This document shows positions 10,192-19,717 of a stretch of DNA of 64,000 nucleotides, piece after piece. The stretch is from Thauera carbonicopians (GTDB taxonomy: Bacteria; Pseudomonadota; Gammaproteobacteria; Burkholderiales; Rhodocyclaceae). The translations under genes were made by a program, and so were the position numbers. Within the stretch, counting starts at the first letter, position 1, and each line of letters begins with the position of its first letter. Location: the NCBI RefSeq assembly GCF_025699485.1, contig NZ_JANUXN010000014.1, forward strand, positions 44,191-108,190. The letters run 5' to 3'. The notes under the pieces are model-generated. The model was not told where the DNA came from. It did not search any database and worked only from the letters and a program-made list of their open reading frames with translations.

Positions 10192-10219
10192 TTGCTGTGG
10201 TGCAGCAAATCCGTCTAAT
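10192..10219 (+). promoter_or_regulatory. Possible sigma-70 promoter of the pnt operon
   Basis: TTGCTG at 10192-10197 and TCTAAT at 10214-10219 are 16 bases apart and lie about 105 bases before the pntAA start. It is the best-spaced pair in the intergenic region but not a strong match. Confidence 0.35.
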
Positions 10220-10324
10220 GTCCGGGGTTCGCCGGTGTTGCAACGAAAGGTTGCAGGACAAGGATAACGACGGGTGGGGCCGGCGGAACGTGCAACGTGG
10301 TCAAACAACAGGGAGGATCGGCCT

Positions 10325-11449
10325 ATGCCTCTGACGATCGGAGTGCTAGCGGAGACCGCTGCGGGCGAACGACGCTTGTCTGTCGTGCCGGACGTGGTCA
10401 AGAGATACCTGAGCCAGGGTGCTCAGGTAGTGTTGCAGAAAGGGGCGGGGGTGCCTGCGCATTTCCCCGATGAAGTCTTCGCCGACGTGAGCTTCGCCGA
10501 CACCGCGGCCGAAGTCTGCGGGCAGGCGGACGTGGTGTTCTGCGTTCAGCCGCCGAGCGAAGAGACGATCGCGGCGATCAAGCCGGGCAGCGTGCTGCTG
10601 GGCCTGCTGCAGCCGTGGTCCAGTGCCGAGCGCGTGCGCCAGCTTCAGGAGAAGCAGATCACCGCATTCGCCCTGGAATTGCTGCCGCGCATCTCGCGTG
10701 CGCAGAGCATGGACGTGCTGTCCTCGCAGGGCGCGGTGGCCGGCTACGAATGTGCGCTGATCGCCGCCGACCACAGCCCCAAGTTCTTCCCGATGATGAC
10801 CTATGCCGCCGGCACGATCCGTCCGGCCAAGGTGCTGGTGATCGGTGCGGGCGTTGCCGGCCTGCAGGCCATCGCCACCGCGCGCCGTATCGGCGCCATG
10901 GTCGAGGCCTATGACGTGCGTCCCGAGACGCGTGAGCAGATCGAATCGCTCGGCGCCAAGTTCGTCGACACCGGCGTGTCCGCGGCGGGCGCGGGCGGCT
11001 ATGCCCGCGAACTGACCGACGAGGAGAAGGCCAAGCAGGCCGAACGCCTGGCCAAGGCCGTTGCCCAGTGCGATGCGCTGATCACCACCGCCGCGGTGCC
11101 CGGCAAGAAGGCGCCGCGCATCATCACCGCCGACATGGTCGCGCGGATGAAGTCGGGCGCGGTGGTCGTGGACATGGCGGCCGAGACCGGCGGCAACGTC
11201 GAAGGCACGGTGGCGGGCGAGAAGACCTGGGTCGGCGACGTGCTCGTCATCGGCCCCGTCAACATCCCCAGCCGCATGCCGGTGCATGCCTCGGAGATGT
11301 ACGCCAAGAACCTGTTCAACTTCATTTCGCCCTTCATCAAGGACGGCGCGCTGACGCTGGACTGGGAAGACGAGGTGGTGGCCGGCACCTGCCTGACCCA
11401 TGCGGGCGAAGTGCGCCACGCCGGGGTGAAGCAGGTCCTGGGTCTGTAA
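10325..11449 (+). CDS. pntAA: NAD(P) transhydrogenase alpha subunit, part 1 (domain I)
   Basis: NAD(H)-binding subunit of the proton-translocating transhydrogenase, which reduces NADP with NADH using the proton gradient. The start is the ATG at 10325, where the protein reads MPLTIGVLAETAAGERR and GGAGG is eight bases upstream; a longer frame begins at 10274. The protein of 374 residues belongs to the alanine dehydrogenase/PNT family: a conserved GYECALIAADHSPKFFPMMT-type region near 140, then the GAGVAGLQA nucleotide fold, and VDMAAETGGN. It stops before the membrane segments, so the enzyme is the three-polypeptide form (as in Rhodospirillum). pntAB follows after 11 bases. Confidence 0.93.
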   Translation: MPLTIGVLAETAAGERRLSVVPDVVKRYLSQGAQVVLQKGAGVPAHFPDEVFADVSFADTAAEVCGQADVVFCVQPPSEETIAAIKPGSVLLGLLQPWSSAERVRQLQEKQITAFALELLPRISRAQSMDVLSSQGAVAGYECALIAADHSPKFFPMMTYAAGTIRPAKVLVIGAGVAGLQAIATARRIGAMVEAYDVRPETREQIESLGAKFVDTGVSAAGAGGYARELTDEEKAKQAERLAKAVAQCDALITTAAVPGKKAPRIITADMVARMKSGAVVVDMAAETGGNVEGTVAGEKTWVGDVLVIGPVNIPSRMPVHASEMYAKNLFNFISPFIKDGALTLDWEDEVVAGTCLTHAGEVRHAGVKQVLGL

Positions 11450-11460
11450 GGAGAACCACG

Positions 11461-11763
11461 ATGGAAGGATACGCAGCACTGTACATTTTCATGCTGGCCG
11501 CATTCACCGGGTACGAGGTGATCTCGCGCGTGCCGGTGATCCTGCATACGCCGCTGATGTCGGGCTCCAACTTCGTGCACGGCGTGGTGCTGGTCGGCGC
11601 GATGGTGGTGCTCGGCCACGCCGACCCGGAAGACCCGGTGCAACTGGTGATCGGCTTCATCGCCGTGTTCCTCGGCGCCGCCAACGCGGCCGGCGGCTAC
11701 GTCGTCACCGAGCGCATGCTGGCGATGTTCAAGGGTGGCAACAAGAAGGAAGGAGGCGCATAA
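11461..11763 (+). CDS. pntAB: NAD(P) transhydrogenase alpha subunit, part 2 (membrane domain)
   Basis: Small membrane subunit of 100 residues with three to four helices, the part of domain II that in E. coli is fused to the C terminus of PntA. Signature segments are AAFTGYEVISRVP, TPLMSGSNFVHG and FLGAANAAGGYVVTERML, which help form the proton path with PntB. A clear AAGGAG precedes the ATG. The stop codon TAA is followed immediately by the ATG of pntB, showing tight translational coupling. Confidence 0.93.
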   Translation: MEGYAALYIFMLAAFTGYEVISRVPVILHTPLMSGSNFVHGVVLVGAMVVLGHADPEDPVQLVIGFIAVFLGAANAAGGYVVTERMLAMFKGGNKKEGGA

Positions 11764-13143
11764 ATGGCGAACTGGTTCATTCAGGCGTCCTATTTCATCG
11801 TTGCCGTGGTGTTCATCCTCGGCCTGAAGGCGATGAGCTCGCCGGTGACGGCCCGCAAGGGCATCGTATGGGCGGGCTACGCGATGGTTGCGGCCACCGT
11901 CGTCACCTTCTTCACGCCCGATCTGCACAACGTCGGCCTGATGGTGCTCGCCATCGTGTCCGGCGGCGCCGTGGCATGGTGGAGCGGCAAGACGGTCAAG
12001 ATGACCGACATGCCGCAGATGGTCGCCATCTACAACGGTATGGGCGGTGGTGCGGCGGCGGCGATCGCGGCGCTGGAGTTCGCCCGCGGCGAGATCACCG
12101 ATCCGGTGGTGGCGACGCTGGCGGTGCTCGGTGCGCTGATCGGCTCGGTGGCCTTCTCCGGTTCGTGCATCGCCTACGCCAAGCTGCAGGGCATCATGAA
12201 GAATGCCTTCCGGCTGCCCAACCAGAACCTGGTCAATATCGGCCTGGCCGTGCTGACCGCGGTGCTGGGGCTGGCGATCATCGTCTCCGACACGCCGTCC
12301 TCGACCCTGATCGTGCTGTTCTTCGTGCTGGCGCTGGCGCTGGGCGCGATCCTGACCAGCCCGATCGGCGGTGCCGACATGCCGGTGGTGATCTCGCTGC
12401 TGAACGCCTTCACCGGCCTGGCCGTGGGCTTCGAAGGCTACGTGCTGGGCAACCCGGCGCTGATCGTCGCCGGTATCGTCGTCGGTGCCTCGGGCACGCT
12501 GCTGACGCAGCTGATGGCGAAGGCGATGAACCGTCCGATCACCAACGTCATCTTCACCCCGATCAGCGGTGCCGCCGCCGGTGGCGAAGGTGAAGTGATC
12601 GAAGGCACGATGAAGGAGTTCTCCGCGCTCGATGCCGCCTCGGTGATGCGCTACGCCAGCAAGGTCGCCATCGTGCCGGGCTACGGCATGGCGGTGGCCG
12701 GTGCGCAGCACAAGGTGTGGGAAATGGCGCAACTGCTCGAAGAGGGCGGCGTCGAGGTGGTGTTTGCGATCCATCCGGTCGCGGGCCGCATGCCTGGCCA
12801 CATGAACGTGCTGCTGGCCGAAGCCGGTGTGCCCTACGACAAGATCTTCGACCTCGAGGAGATCAACGCCGACTTCCCGCAGATCGACGTGGCGCTGGTG
12901 ATCGGTGCCAACGACGTGGTCAACCCGGTCGCCCGCACCGACAAGACCAGCCCGATCTACGGCATGCCGATCCTGAACGTCGACATGGCGCAGAACGTCA
13001 TCGTCGTCAAGCGCGGCAAGGGCGCAGGCTACTCGGGTATCGAGAACGCGCTGTTCTACAAGGACAACTGCCGCATGCTGTACGGCAGCGCGCAGGAAGC
13101 GATCGCCCAGGTCATCACCCACGTCAAGGCGCTGGAGTCCTGA
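11764..13143 (+). CDS. pntB: NAD(P) transhydrogenase beta subunit
   Basis: The 459-residue subunit joins the membrane domain II (about nine helices, residues 1-260) to the soluble NADP(H)-binding domain III (from about 290). Domain III shows VPGYGMAVAGAQH, the GAND motif and the YSGIENALFY-type end expected of PntB. AAGGAGG sits nine bases before the start. In operon with pntAA and pntAB; the product set makes NADPH for biosynthesis or dissipates excess NADPH. Two strong hairpins follow the stop codon. Confidence 0.95.
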   Translation: MANWFIQASYFIVAVVFILGLKAMSSPVTARKGIVWAGYAMVAATVVTFFTPDLHNVGLMVLAIVSGGAVAWWSGKTVKMTDMPQMVAIYNGMGGGAAAAIAALEFARGEITDPVVATLAVLGALIGSVAFSGSCIAYAKLQGIMKNAFRLPNQNLVNIGLAVLTAVLGLAIIVSDTPSSTLIVLFFVLALALGAILTSPIGGADMPVVISLLNAFTGLAVGFEGYVLGNPALIVAGIVVGASGTLLTQLMAKAMNRPITNVIFTPISGAAAGGEGEVIEGTMKEFSALDAASVMRYASKVAIVPGYGMAVAGAQHKVWEMAQLLEEGGVEVVFAIHPVAGRMPGHMNVLLAEAGVPYDKIFDLEEINADFPQIDVALVIGANDVVNPVARTDKTSPIYGMPILNVDMAQNVIVVKRGKGAGYSGIENALFYKDNCRMLYGSAQEAIAQVITHVKALES

Positions 13144-13155
13144 TCCGGGTGGTTT

Positions 13156-13177
13156 CCGGCCGGCAGGTGCCGGCCGG
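13156..13177 (+). repeat. GC-rich stem-loop after pntB
   Basis: CCGGCCGGCA and TGCCGGCCGG are perfect arms around a GG centre, 13 bases after the pntB stop. No T-run follows, so it is more likely an mRNA 3'-end stabiliser than a complete intrinsic terminator. Confidence 0.6.
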
Positions 13178-13193
13178 AGCTAAAGCCTGGCCT

Positions 13194-13238
13194 CATCGGG
13201 CCGTAAGCAGGAGGATCATTCCTGCTTACGGCCCGATG
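13194..13238 (+). repeat. Perfect 19-bp stem-loop reaching into the next start codon
   Basis: The 19 bases at 13194-13212 are the exact reverse complement of 13220-13238, with a seven-base loop (GGATCAT). The loop side carries the purine-rich AGGAGG, and the right arm ends with the ATG at 13236-13238 of the following small gene. No T-run follows. It may protect the pntB message, or fold the ribosome site away from the next gene; see findings. Confidence 0.8.
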
Positions 13239-13244
13239 TCCTTC

Positions 13245-13562
13245 ATGCGTGCATTGCTTTTCCTGAGCCTGTTCTCCGTCCTGCTGCCGGCTGCCGCACA
13301 GCAGCCGGCGACCACGGCCGGCGGCATGCCGGAGCCGGCCGCGGCGAAGCCGGAAGTGCCCGAATGGCGCAAGACCGACGGTTACCGCTTTCCCGCCGTG
13401 GCAAAGACGGTCGAGGACATGCAGAACCTGGCTTATGCGATGCAGTTGCGGGAGTTTTGCGCCAATGCGCGCATCCCCGACGATTTCGTGCGCGAGCGGC
13501 TGAACCGTTTCAGTGCCATGACCGGTCGCGAGGAAGATTGCCGGACGCTGCTCGACTACTGA
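13245..13562 (+). CDS. Small exported protein of unknown function
   Basis: The protein of 105 residues (108 if the ATG at 13236 is used) begins with a signal peptide, MRALLFLSLFSVLLPAAA, cleaved near AQ. The mature part is a Pro/Ala-rich linker and a helical domain of about 65 residues with two cysteines (in EFCAN and EDCRTL) that could form a disulfide. I do not recognise a named family. I prefer 13245 because the ATG at 13236 is buried in the perfect hairpin. Same strand as the pnt genes, 100 bases on, so read-through co-transcription is possible. Confidence 0.6.
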   Translation: MRALLFLSLFSVLLPAAAQQPATTAGGMPEPAAAKPEVPEWRKTDGYRFPAVAKTVEDMQNLAYAMQLREFCANARIPDDFVRERLNRFSAMTGREEDCRTLLDY

Positions 13563-13607
13563 AGACGCGCGGCCTTCGACGAGCGACATCGGGCGATGTG
13601 CGGGAGC

Positions 13608-14909
13608 TCAGGCCAGGAAGCGCGAAAACGCGTGTGCCGTCATCGGCTGGCCGAACAGGGGGCCTTGCTGCAGGTGGCAGGCCAGGGCGCTGAGGAAATC
13701 GCGCTGGGCGGCAGTTTCCACGCCACGGGCAAGCACTTCGAGTCCGAGCGTGTCTGCCAGGCTGACGATGGCTTCGACGACGGCCTCGCTGTCTTCGCTG
13801 TGTCCCACGCCCTGGACGAGCCCGGGCGTCAGCTTGATGGCGTTCAGCGGATAACGGCGCAACTGCGGAATCGACGACAGGCCGCGGCCGAAATCGTCGA
13901 TGGCAAGGCGGATGCCCATTGCCGACAGCGCTTTCAGGGTTGCCAGCAGGCCCGGGCTGTCGCTTTCGAGCACTTTCTCGTCGAGATCGAGCTCCAGCCG
14001 TGCCGGCGGCAGATCGTTGTCCTCCAGCACCAGGCGCACGCATTCGGCGAAATCGCCATGCAGCAACTGCTCGGTGGCGACATTGACGGTCAGCCTGGGC
14101 GCCTGGCCCTCACTGCCGTGCCAGGTGCGGGCGCTGCGGCAGGCTGCATTGAGCGCCCAATCGCCGAGGCGGGCGATCAGTTGCGGGTCGTGGATCGCGT
14201 TCCGGAAACGTCCGAACGGCAGTTGGCCTAGCGTCGGGTGCTGCCAGCGCAGCAGCGCTTCACCGGCGCACAGGTGTTTGCTCCGGGTGTCGATCAGCGG
14301 CTGGAAGTCCAGCGAGAATTCGTCCTGGTCGAGCGCCTGCCACAGCCGGGGTTCGAAGCTGCCGGCGCTGGCGTCGGGCCAGATGGCGGCTTCGAACAGG
14401 CTGCCCGGGCGGCTCAGGACGCGATGACGTGGATCGAGATGGGCGGCGAAATGGGCTGCCGGCTCCATCGCTGTGCGTGAAGACGTACGGGACGGCGCGC
14501 GGGTGCGGGAGCCGGTGGGGCTGAGCACCAGCGCATGGACACCAGGGCGCAGCCGGGGCGCGCAAAGCACCTTGAGTTCGCGGGTGCGTCCGTCCGGCAG
14601 GGCGAAGCCGACCTGGCTGCGTCGCTCTCCCTGGATCAGGAGCCGGCCGCGTGCTTCGAGAAAACGCTCCTCGTCCGGGAACAGGGTGGCAAGCGGCCGA
14701 CCCGCGACTTCCCTGTAGTCGCGTTCCAGCAGCTTGCAGGCCGCCGTGTTGGCGTCGAGGATGAACTCGTCGCCGATGATCAGCAGCCCTTCGTCGATCA
14801 GTTCGAGCAGGGCCAGGTAGACGCCCGTTTCGGCGCCTTCCGAGAGGTCGGCAACAAAAGGTTCGTGCTGCGGCGAAGACGGGCGTCCGGGAAGATTCAC
14901 GAGGAACAA
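13608..14909 (-). CDS. PAS-EAL protein, probably a weak or inactive c-di-GMP phosphodiesterase
   Basis: The 433-residue protein has an N-terminal PAS-like sensor domain (about residues 30-130, DEFILDANTAACKLLERD), a poorly conserved linker, and a C-terminal EAL domain from about 185. EAL itself is intact (GEALLRW) and DDFGRG is present with the VN motif. However, the ELEITES segment reads ELDLDEKVL, the LKID segment reads IKLT, and AEGVET reads ARGVET. These changes remove acidic residues that usually bind metal or support catalysis, so it may sense c-di-GMP instead of degrading it. No GGDEF domain is attached. No signal peptide or membrane segment is evident. Confidence 0.82.
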   Translation of the reverse strand: MFLVNLPGRPSSPQHEPFVADLSEGAETGVYLALLELIDEGLLIIGDEFILDANTAACKLLERDYREVAGRPLATLFPDEERFLEARGRLLIQGERRSQVGFALPDGRTRELKVLCAPRLRPGVHALVLSPTGSRTRAPSRTSSRTAMEPAAHFAAHLDPRHRVLSRPGSLFEAAIWPDASAGSFEPRLWQALDQDEFSLDFQPLIDTRSKHLCAGEALLRWQHPTLGQLPFGRFRNAIHDPQLIARLGDWALNAACRSARTWHGSEGQAPRLTVNVATEQLLHGDFAECVRLVLEDNDLPPARLELDLDEKVLESDSPGLLATLKALSAMGIRLAIDDFGRGLSSIPQLRRYPLNAIKLTPGLVQGVGHSEDSEAVVEAIVSLADTLGLEVLARGVETAAQRDFLSALACHLQQGPLFGQPMTAHAFSRFLA

Positions 14910-15004
14910 GGCCTGCGGGTGGTGGTGTAGTGATCTACGGCATCGCCGTCAGAATACTTGAACCTCCGTCATCGCCGAGCCGGAAATAGACGCCCGAGTC
15001 GCGG

Positions 15005-16456
<1,452 letters not shown>

Positions 16457-16512
16457 GGGCGCCTTTGCGTTGAATGCGGCCGGCAGCCGACCGCCTGATT
16501 ACGAAACCCCGG

Positions 16513-16518
16513 ATTATA
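16513..16518 (-). promoter_or_regulatory. Probable -10 box of rhlE
   Basis: A perfect TATAAT on the minus strand lies 57 bases before the rhlE start codon. No clear -35 box is found at 16-18 bases upstream, so only the -10 element is called. Confidence 0.45.
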
Positions 16519-16559
16519 CACCGCACGGAAAATCGTTACGGGACAGGGGCTTCGCTTGC

Positions 16560-16593
16560 GGCAGGGCCAGGCCGTTCTCGGCCTGGCCCTGCC
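16560..16593 (-). repeat. Perfect 15-bp stem-loop after rlmM
   Basis: GGCAGGGCCAGGCCG at 16560-16574 pairs perfectly with 16579-16593 around a four-base loop. It is 14 bases after the rlmM stop codon on the minus strand and before the rhlE promoter, the place for an end-of-transcript structure, but it lacks the T-run of an intrinsic terminator. Confidence 0.6.
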
Positions 16594-16607
16594 CGGTCGG
16601 GCCGGCG

Positions 16608-17702
16608 TCAGCGCTTCAGCGTGAGGAAGGCGGTGACTTCCTCGCGGTCGTGGTAGAGATGCTTGATGCGCAGGTCGAAGGGGCCGACGCTGTTGAGCCG
16701 CTTGCGGATCAGTTCGCGGCATTGCTCGACGGCTTCGAGCCGGCGCTTCATCGGCAGCTTGAGGTTGAAGATCGTGTAGCGGCACTTGCCGGTGGCGATC
16801 CATTCGGCCATCAGCGAGGCGATGCGCGAAGGCTGCTCGACCATGTCGCACACCATCCAGTCGACCGATCGCTGCGGCCGCCAGGTGAAGCCGTCGGCCT
16901 TCAGGTGCTCGACCATCTCGGTCGCCATCACGCTGTCGCGCAGCGGGCCGTTGTCGATCGCGGTCACCCGCAGGCCACGATGGACGAGCTGCCAGGTCCA
17001 GCCGCCGGGGGCGGCGCCCAGATCGACCGCGCGCTGTCCGGCGCGCAGGATGTTTTCCCGCTCGCCTTCTTCCAGCAGCGTCATGAAGGCTTCGGCCAGC
17101 TTCATGGTCGAACGGCTGGGGGCGTTGGAGGGCATCCGCAGCCGCGGAATGCCCATGGTCCAGGGCGCGCACTGGCCGTCCAGGCCGGCCGCCAGCCAAG
17201 CGGTGGTGGCGTCGGTGAACAGCACGTGCAGCACCGGCAGGCCGGTGCGGCTGCTGCGCAGGCAGCCCGCTTTCTCCAATGCCCTGGTCAGCGGTTCGGT
17301 GAAGCGCTTGCAGAAGCCCGAACGCTGCTTGGCCTCGTCGGTGTCCGGCGTCTCCAGCACCACGCCGCAGAAGCGCTGGCCGGAGGCCTTGACCGCGTCG
17401 ACGATCGGCGTGGCGCGGTCGCGCTCGGGCAGATCCTCGACGCGGGCGAAATACGGCAGCAACTGGCGCGCGAAGCAGGGCCGCCGCCAGTCGGTGGCTT
17501 CGCCGAAGCTGCCGAGCGGAAGGGGTTCGAAAGTCTCGAAGACGACGTAGCCGGTATCGGGTTGGGCACGAACGAAGCCGATCAGGCCGGCTTCGGCGGC
17601 CAGGTCGTCGATCTCGCCGGCCAGTTCCTTCTCGAAGCCGGCGCGGCAATAGCCGATCAGGCCGGAACAGGGCAGGCCGGCGGCGGGTGTGTGTTGGGTC
17701 AT
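16608..17702 (-). CDS. rlmM: 23S rRNA 2'-O-methyltransferase RlmM (C2498)
   Basis: RlmM methylates the 2'-hydroxyl of C2498 in 23S rRNA, using S-adenosylmethionine. The protein from the ATG at 17702 has 364 residues, the usual size. An N-terminal THUMP-like RNA-binding part is followed by the Rossmann methyltransferase with VDLGAAPGGWTWQL (SAM site), AIDNG, the VCDMVE motif and NLKLPMK, which supply the K-D-K catalytic set of FtsJ-like enzymes. A longer frame upstream (to 18203) is not protein-like. It lies between the lipoprotein gene and rhlE on the same strand. Confidence 0.9.
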   Translation of the reverse strand: MTQHTPAAGLPCSGLIGYCRAGFEKELAGEIDDLAAEAGLIGFVRAQPDTGYVVFETFEPLPLGSFGEATDWRRPCFARQLLPYFARVEDLPERDRATPIVDAVKASGQRFCGVVLETPDTDEAKQRSGFCKRFTEPLTRALEKAGCLRSSRTGLPVLHVLFTDATTAWLAAGLDGQCAPWTMGIPRLRMPSNAPSRSTMKLAEAFMTLLEEGERENILRAGQRAVDLGAAPGGWTWQLVHRGLRVTAIDNGPLRDSVMATEMVEHLKADGFTWRPQRSVDWMVCDMVEQPSRIASLMAEWIATGKCRYTIFNLKLPMKRRLEAVEQCRELIRKRLNSVGPFDLRIKHLYHDREEVTAFLTLKR

Positions 17703-17794
17703 CGATGAAGGGGGTGCTCCCATCGCGAAATGGGAGCAGATGCGGGGAAAGTGCGGATGATAAGCCCTGCAGCCCGCCAGGGGCAGTGGCGCCG

Positions 17795-18184
17795 CTACTG
17801 TGCGGGCGCCGTGGCGTCGCCCGGGGAGGCGGCCGTGCCGGGCGTGGCCTGCTGCTGGGCACCCGGCACCAGCCTCGATGGAACGGTGTCGAGCTTGTGC
17901 TCCATCATGTAATCGTTCATGTCCCGCCAGCCGGTGAATACCGCTGCCTTCTCGGACGATGGGTTGAGCGCGTAGCAGTCTTCGAGCGAGCGCCCGGCAT
18001 GGCGGCAGGCGCTGCCGACCGCACGTCCCTCCGCGTCCTTCGCTGCCTGTTCGCGTGCTGGGTTGGGAATTTCCAGCAACTCGCCCAGGACGTCGCAGCC
18101 GGCGGTCATCGTCAGCGAGGCGGCGAGCAGGAGTCTCGCGAATGTGCGTTTCGCAGGTGCGGAAGGCAGGGCGTGTCGGTGCAT
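17795..18184 (-). CDS. Small lipoprotein of unknown function
   Basis: The product of 129 residues has a basic N terminus, a hydrophobic stretch (RLLLAASLTM) and the lipobox TAGC, so it should be lipid-anchored after signal peptidase II cleavage. The mature part has a second and third cysteine in ACRHAGRSLEDCYAL, a pattern seen in small coiled proteins with a disulfide, and a Trp-Arg-Asp-Met helix (GWRDMNDYMMEHKLD). The C-terminal 30 residues are Pro/Ala/Gln-rich. I do not recognise a named family, though similar proteins occur widely in betaproteobacteria. It is divergent from the binding-protein gene downstream. Confidence 0.65.
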   Translation of the reverse strand: MHRHALPSAPAKRTFARLLLAASLTMTAGCDVLGELLEIPNPAREQAAKDAEGRAVGSACRHAGRSLEDCYALNPSSEKAAVFTGWRDMNDYMMEHKLDTVPSRLVPGAQQQATPGTAASPGDATAPAQ

Positions 18185-18265
18185 GGCTGGTCGGAATGGG
18201 CACGGGCTATGGCAGGGTTTAACGGCATCGTCCGCCATATCTTGAAGGCCTGGGGTGAAGGCGTG

Positions 18266-18303
18266 CGATGTTCCGTCAACAACATCGAGGAGCGCTCTAT
18301 AAT
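18266..18303 (+). promoter_or_regulatory. Operator-like inverted repeat and -10 box of the binding-protein gene
   Basis: CGATGTT-N8-AACATCG (18266-18287) is a perfect seven-base inverted repeat that covers the expected -35 position of a promoter whose -10, TATAAT, is at 18298-18303. The arrangement suggests a repressor site; the repressor is unknown. Confidence 0.45.
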
Positions 18304-18365
18304 TCTTCGGTTGACCGGTTTTTGCCACCCTTCTTTTCCCGCCGTTTTCCTTTTGCGCCAGGTCC

Positions 18366-19637
18366 ATGAATACCAAACGTTTCAAGACGACAGTCATTGC
18401 CTTTGCCGCCCTTCTGTCCGGTGTTGCCATACCTGCGGCGCAAGCGGATGCCGGCGTGCAGATCCAGCTCTTCCATCGGCTGCCCGAAAGCAAGGCAGCG
18501 GCGCTGCAGGAGCTGGTCGAGCGCTTCAACGCACAGGAAAAGAACGCCAGGGTGGTGCTGTCCGATGCGGACTGGCGCAGTGCAGCGCCGCACATGCTGA
18601 TCCTCGAAGGCGAGGACGAAGAAGCCTTCGTCTCCGGCAAGCCGCGCTACAAGGCGCTGCACGCGCTGATGAAGGACGCCGGCGTGCCCCTGCAGACGCT
18701 GCGTCCGCCCGCGATGATGACGCGCACCCCGGTCAATGCCAAGGGCCAGCTGCTGGCGCTGCCGGTCGGCTTGTCGACGCCGGTGCTGTTCCTCAACCGC
18801 GAGGCCTTGCGCAAGGCGGGGGTGAACGCGGAAGCGCCTTCGGTGGCGACCTGGTTCGAACTGCAGGAAACGCTCGGCCGCCTGGCCGATACCGGCCATG
18901 CCTGCCCTTACACCGTGGCCGAGCCGGGCCGCGTGATGGTCGAGAACCTGAGTGCCTGGCACAACCAGCCCGTCGCCAAGGCCCAGGGCAAAGGCAAGGC
19001 GCTGACGATGGCGCCGTCCTTCAACGGCATGTTCCAGGTCAAGCACGTGGCGATGATGGCGAGCTGGTCGCGGGCGCGCTATCTGCATGTCTTCGAGCAG
19101 AACAGCGAAGCCGAGCAGCGCTTCGCGAGCGGCGATTGCGCGGTGATCGCGGCGTCGTCGTCGAGCTGGGCCGATTTCCGTCGCCAGGGCAAGGTCGATG
19201 TCGCGGTGTCGCGCCTGCCGTATTACGACGATTTCCCCGGCGCGCCGCAGAACACCATTGCCGACGGTCCTGCGCTGTGGGCCTCCGCGGGCAAGAAACC
19301 GGCCGAATACAAGGCGGTCGCGCGTTTCATCGCGTTCTGGCTGGAGCCGCAGAACCAGGTCGCCTGGCAGCGCGAGACCGGCTACCTGCCGCTGAACCGC
19401 GCCGGCCTGCTGGCATCGACCAGCGAACTGCTGGGCGACGACCTCGACAATGTGCGCGTGGCCGTCGAGCAGCTCACCAACAAGCCGGCCACGGCCGAAT
19501 CCGGCGCCCAGCCGGTGGTCGAGCGCGAGCGCGTGCGCCGCATCCTCGACGAGGAGCTCGCCGGCGTGTGGGCCGACAGCAAGGCCGCCAAGGAAGCGCT
19601 GGACAACGCCGTGGCGCGCGCCTTGGCCAGCCACTAG
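18366..19637 (+). CDS. ABC transporter periplasmic solute-binding protein (UgpB/sugar type), orphan
   Basis: Family 1 extracellular solute-binding protein of 423 residues. A signal peptide (MNTKRFKTTVIAFAALLSG, cleavage near AQA-D) leads to the two-lobe fold: the QLFHRLPESKAAALQELVERFN start and the ETGYLPLNRAGL segment near residue 340 are typical of glycerol-phosphate and sugar binders such as UgpB. Substrate cannot be told from sequence. No permease or ATPase gene is next to it; the following gene is ispB, 80 bases on. It may serve a transporter elsewhere or have a sensing role. Its own promoter with an inverted repeat suggests specific regulation. Confidence 0.82.
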   Translation: MNTKRFKTTVIAFAALLSGVAIPAAQADAGVQIQLFHRLPESKAAALQELVERFNAQEKNARVVLSDADWRSAAPHMLILEGEDEEAFVSGKPRYKALHALMKDAGVPLQTLRPPAMMTRTPVNAKGQLLALPVGLSTPVLFLNREALRKAGVNAEAPSVATWFELQETLGRLADTGHACPYTVAEPGRVMVENLSAWHNQPVAKAQGKGKALTMAPSFNGMFQVKHVAMMASWSRARYLHVFEQNSEAEQRFASGDCAVIAASSSSWADFRRQGKVDVAVSRLPYYDDFPGAPQNTIADGPALWASAGKKPAEYKAVARFIAFWLEPQNQVAWQRETGYLPLNRAGLLASTSELLGDDLDNVRVAVEQLTNKPATAESGAQPVVERERVRRILDEELAGVWADSKAAKEALDNAVARALASH

Positions 19638-19717
19638 CACGGCGCCGGAAGCAGGTCGCCTGCGCGGCTTGACGCGAGTCGACGCGGGCGCCTACCATCC
19701 AGGCTTTTTCCGCCAGC

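Noticed and set aside
10999..13122. A 707-codon open frame on the minus strand opposite the pnt genes
   Set aside because: Very rich in His, Arg and Asp and exactly antisense to pntAA-pntB; it is the shadow of GC-rich codons.
13156..13238. CRISPR array or repeat family from the two hairpins after pntB
   Set aside because: Each repeat occurs once as an inverted pair; there are no regularly spaced direct repeats or spacers.
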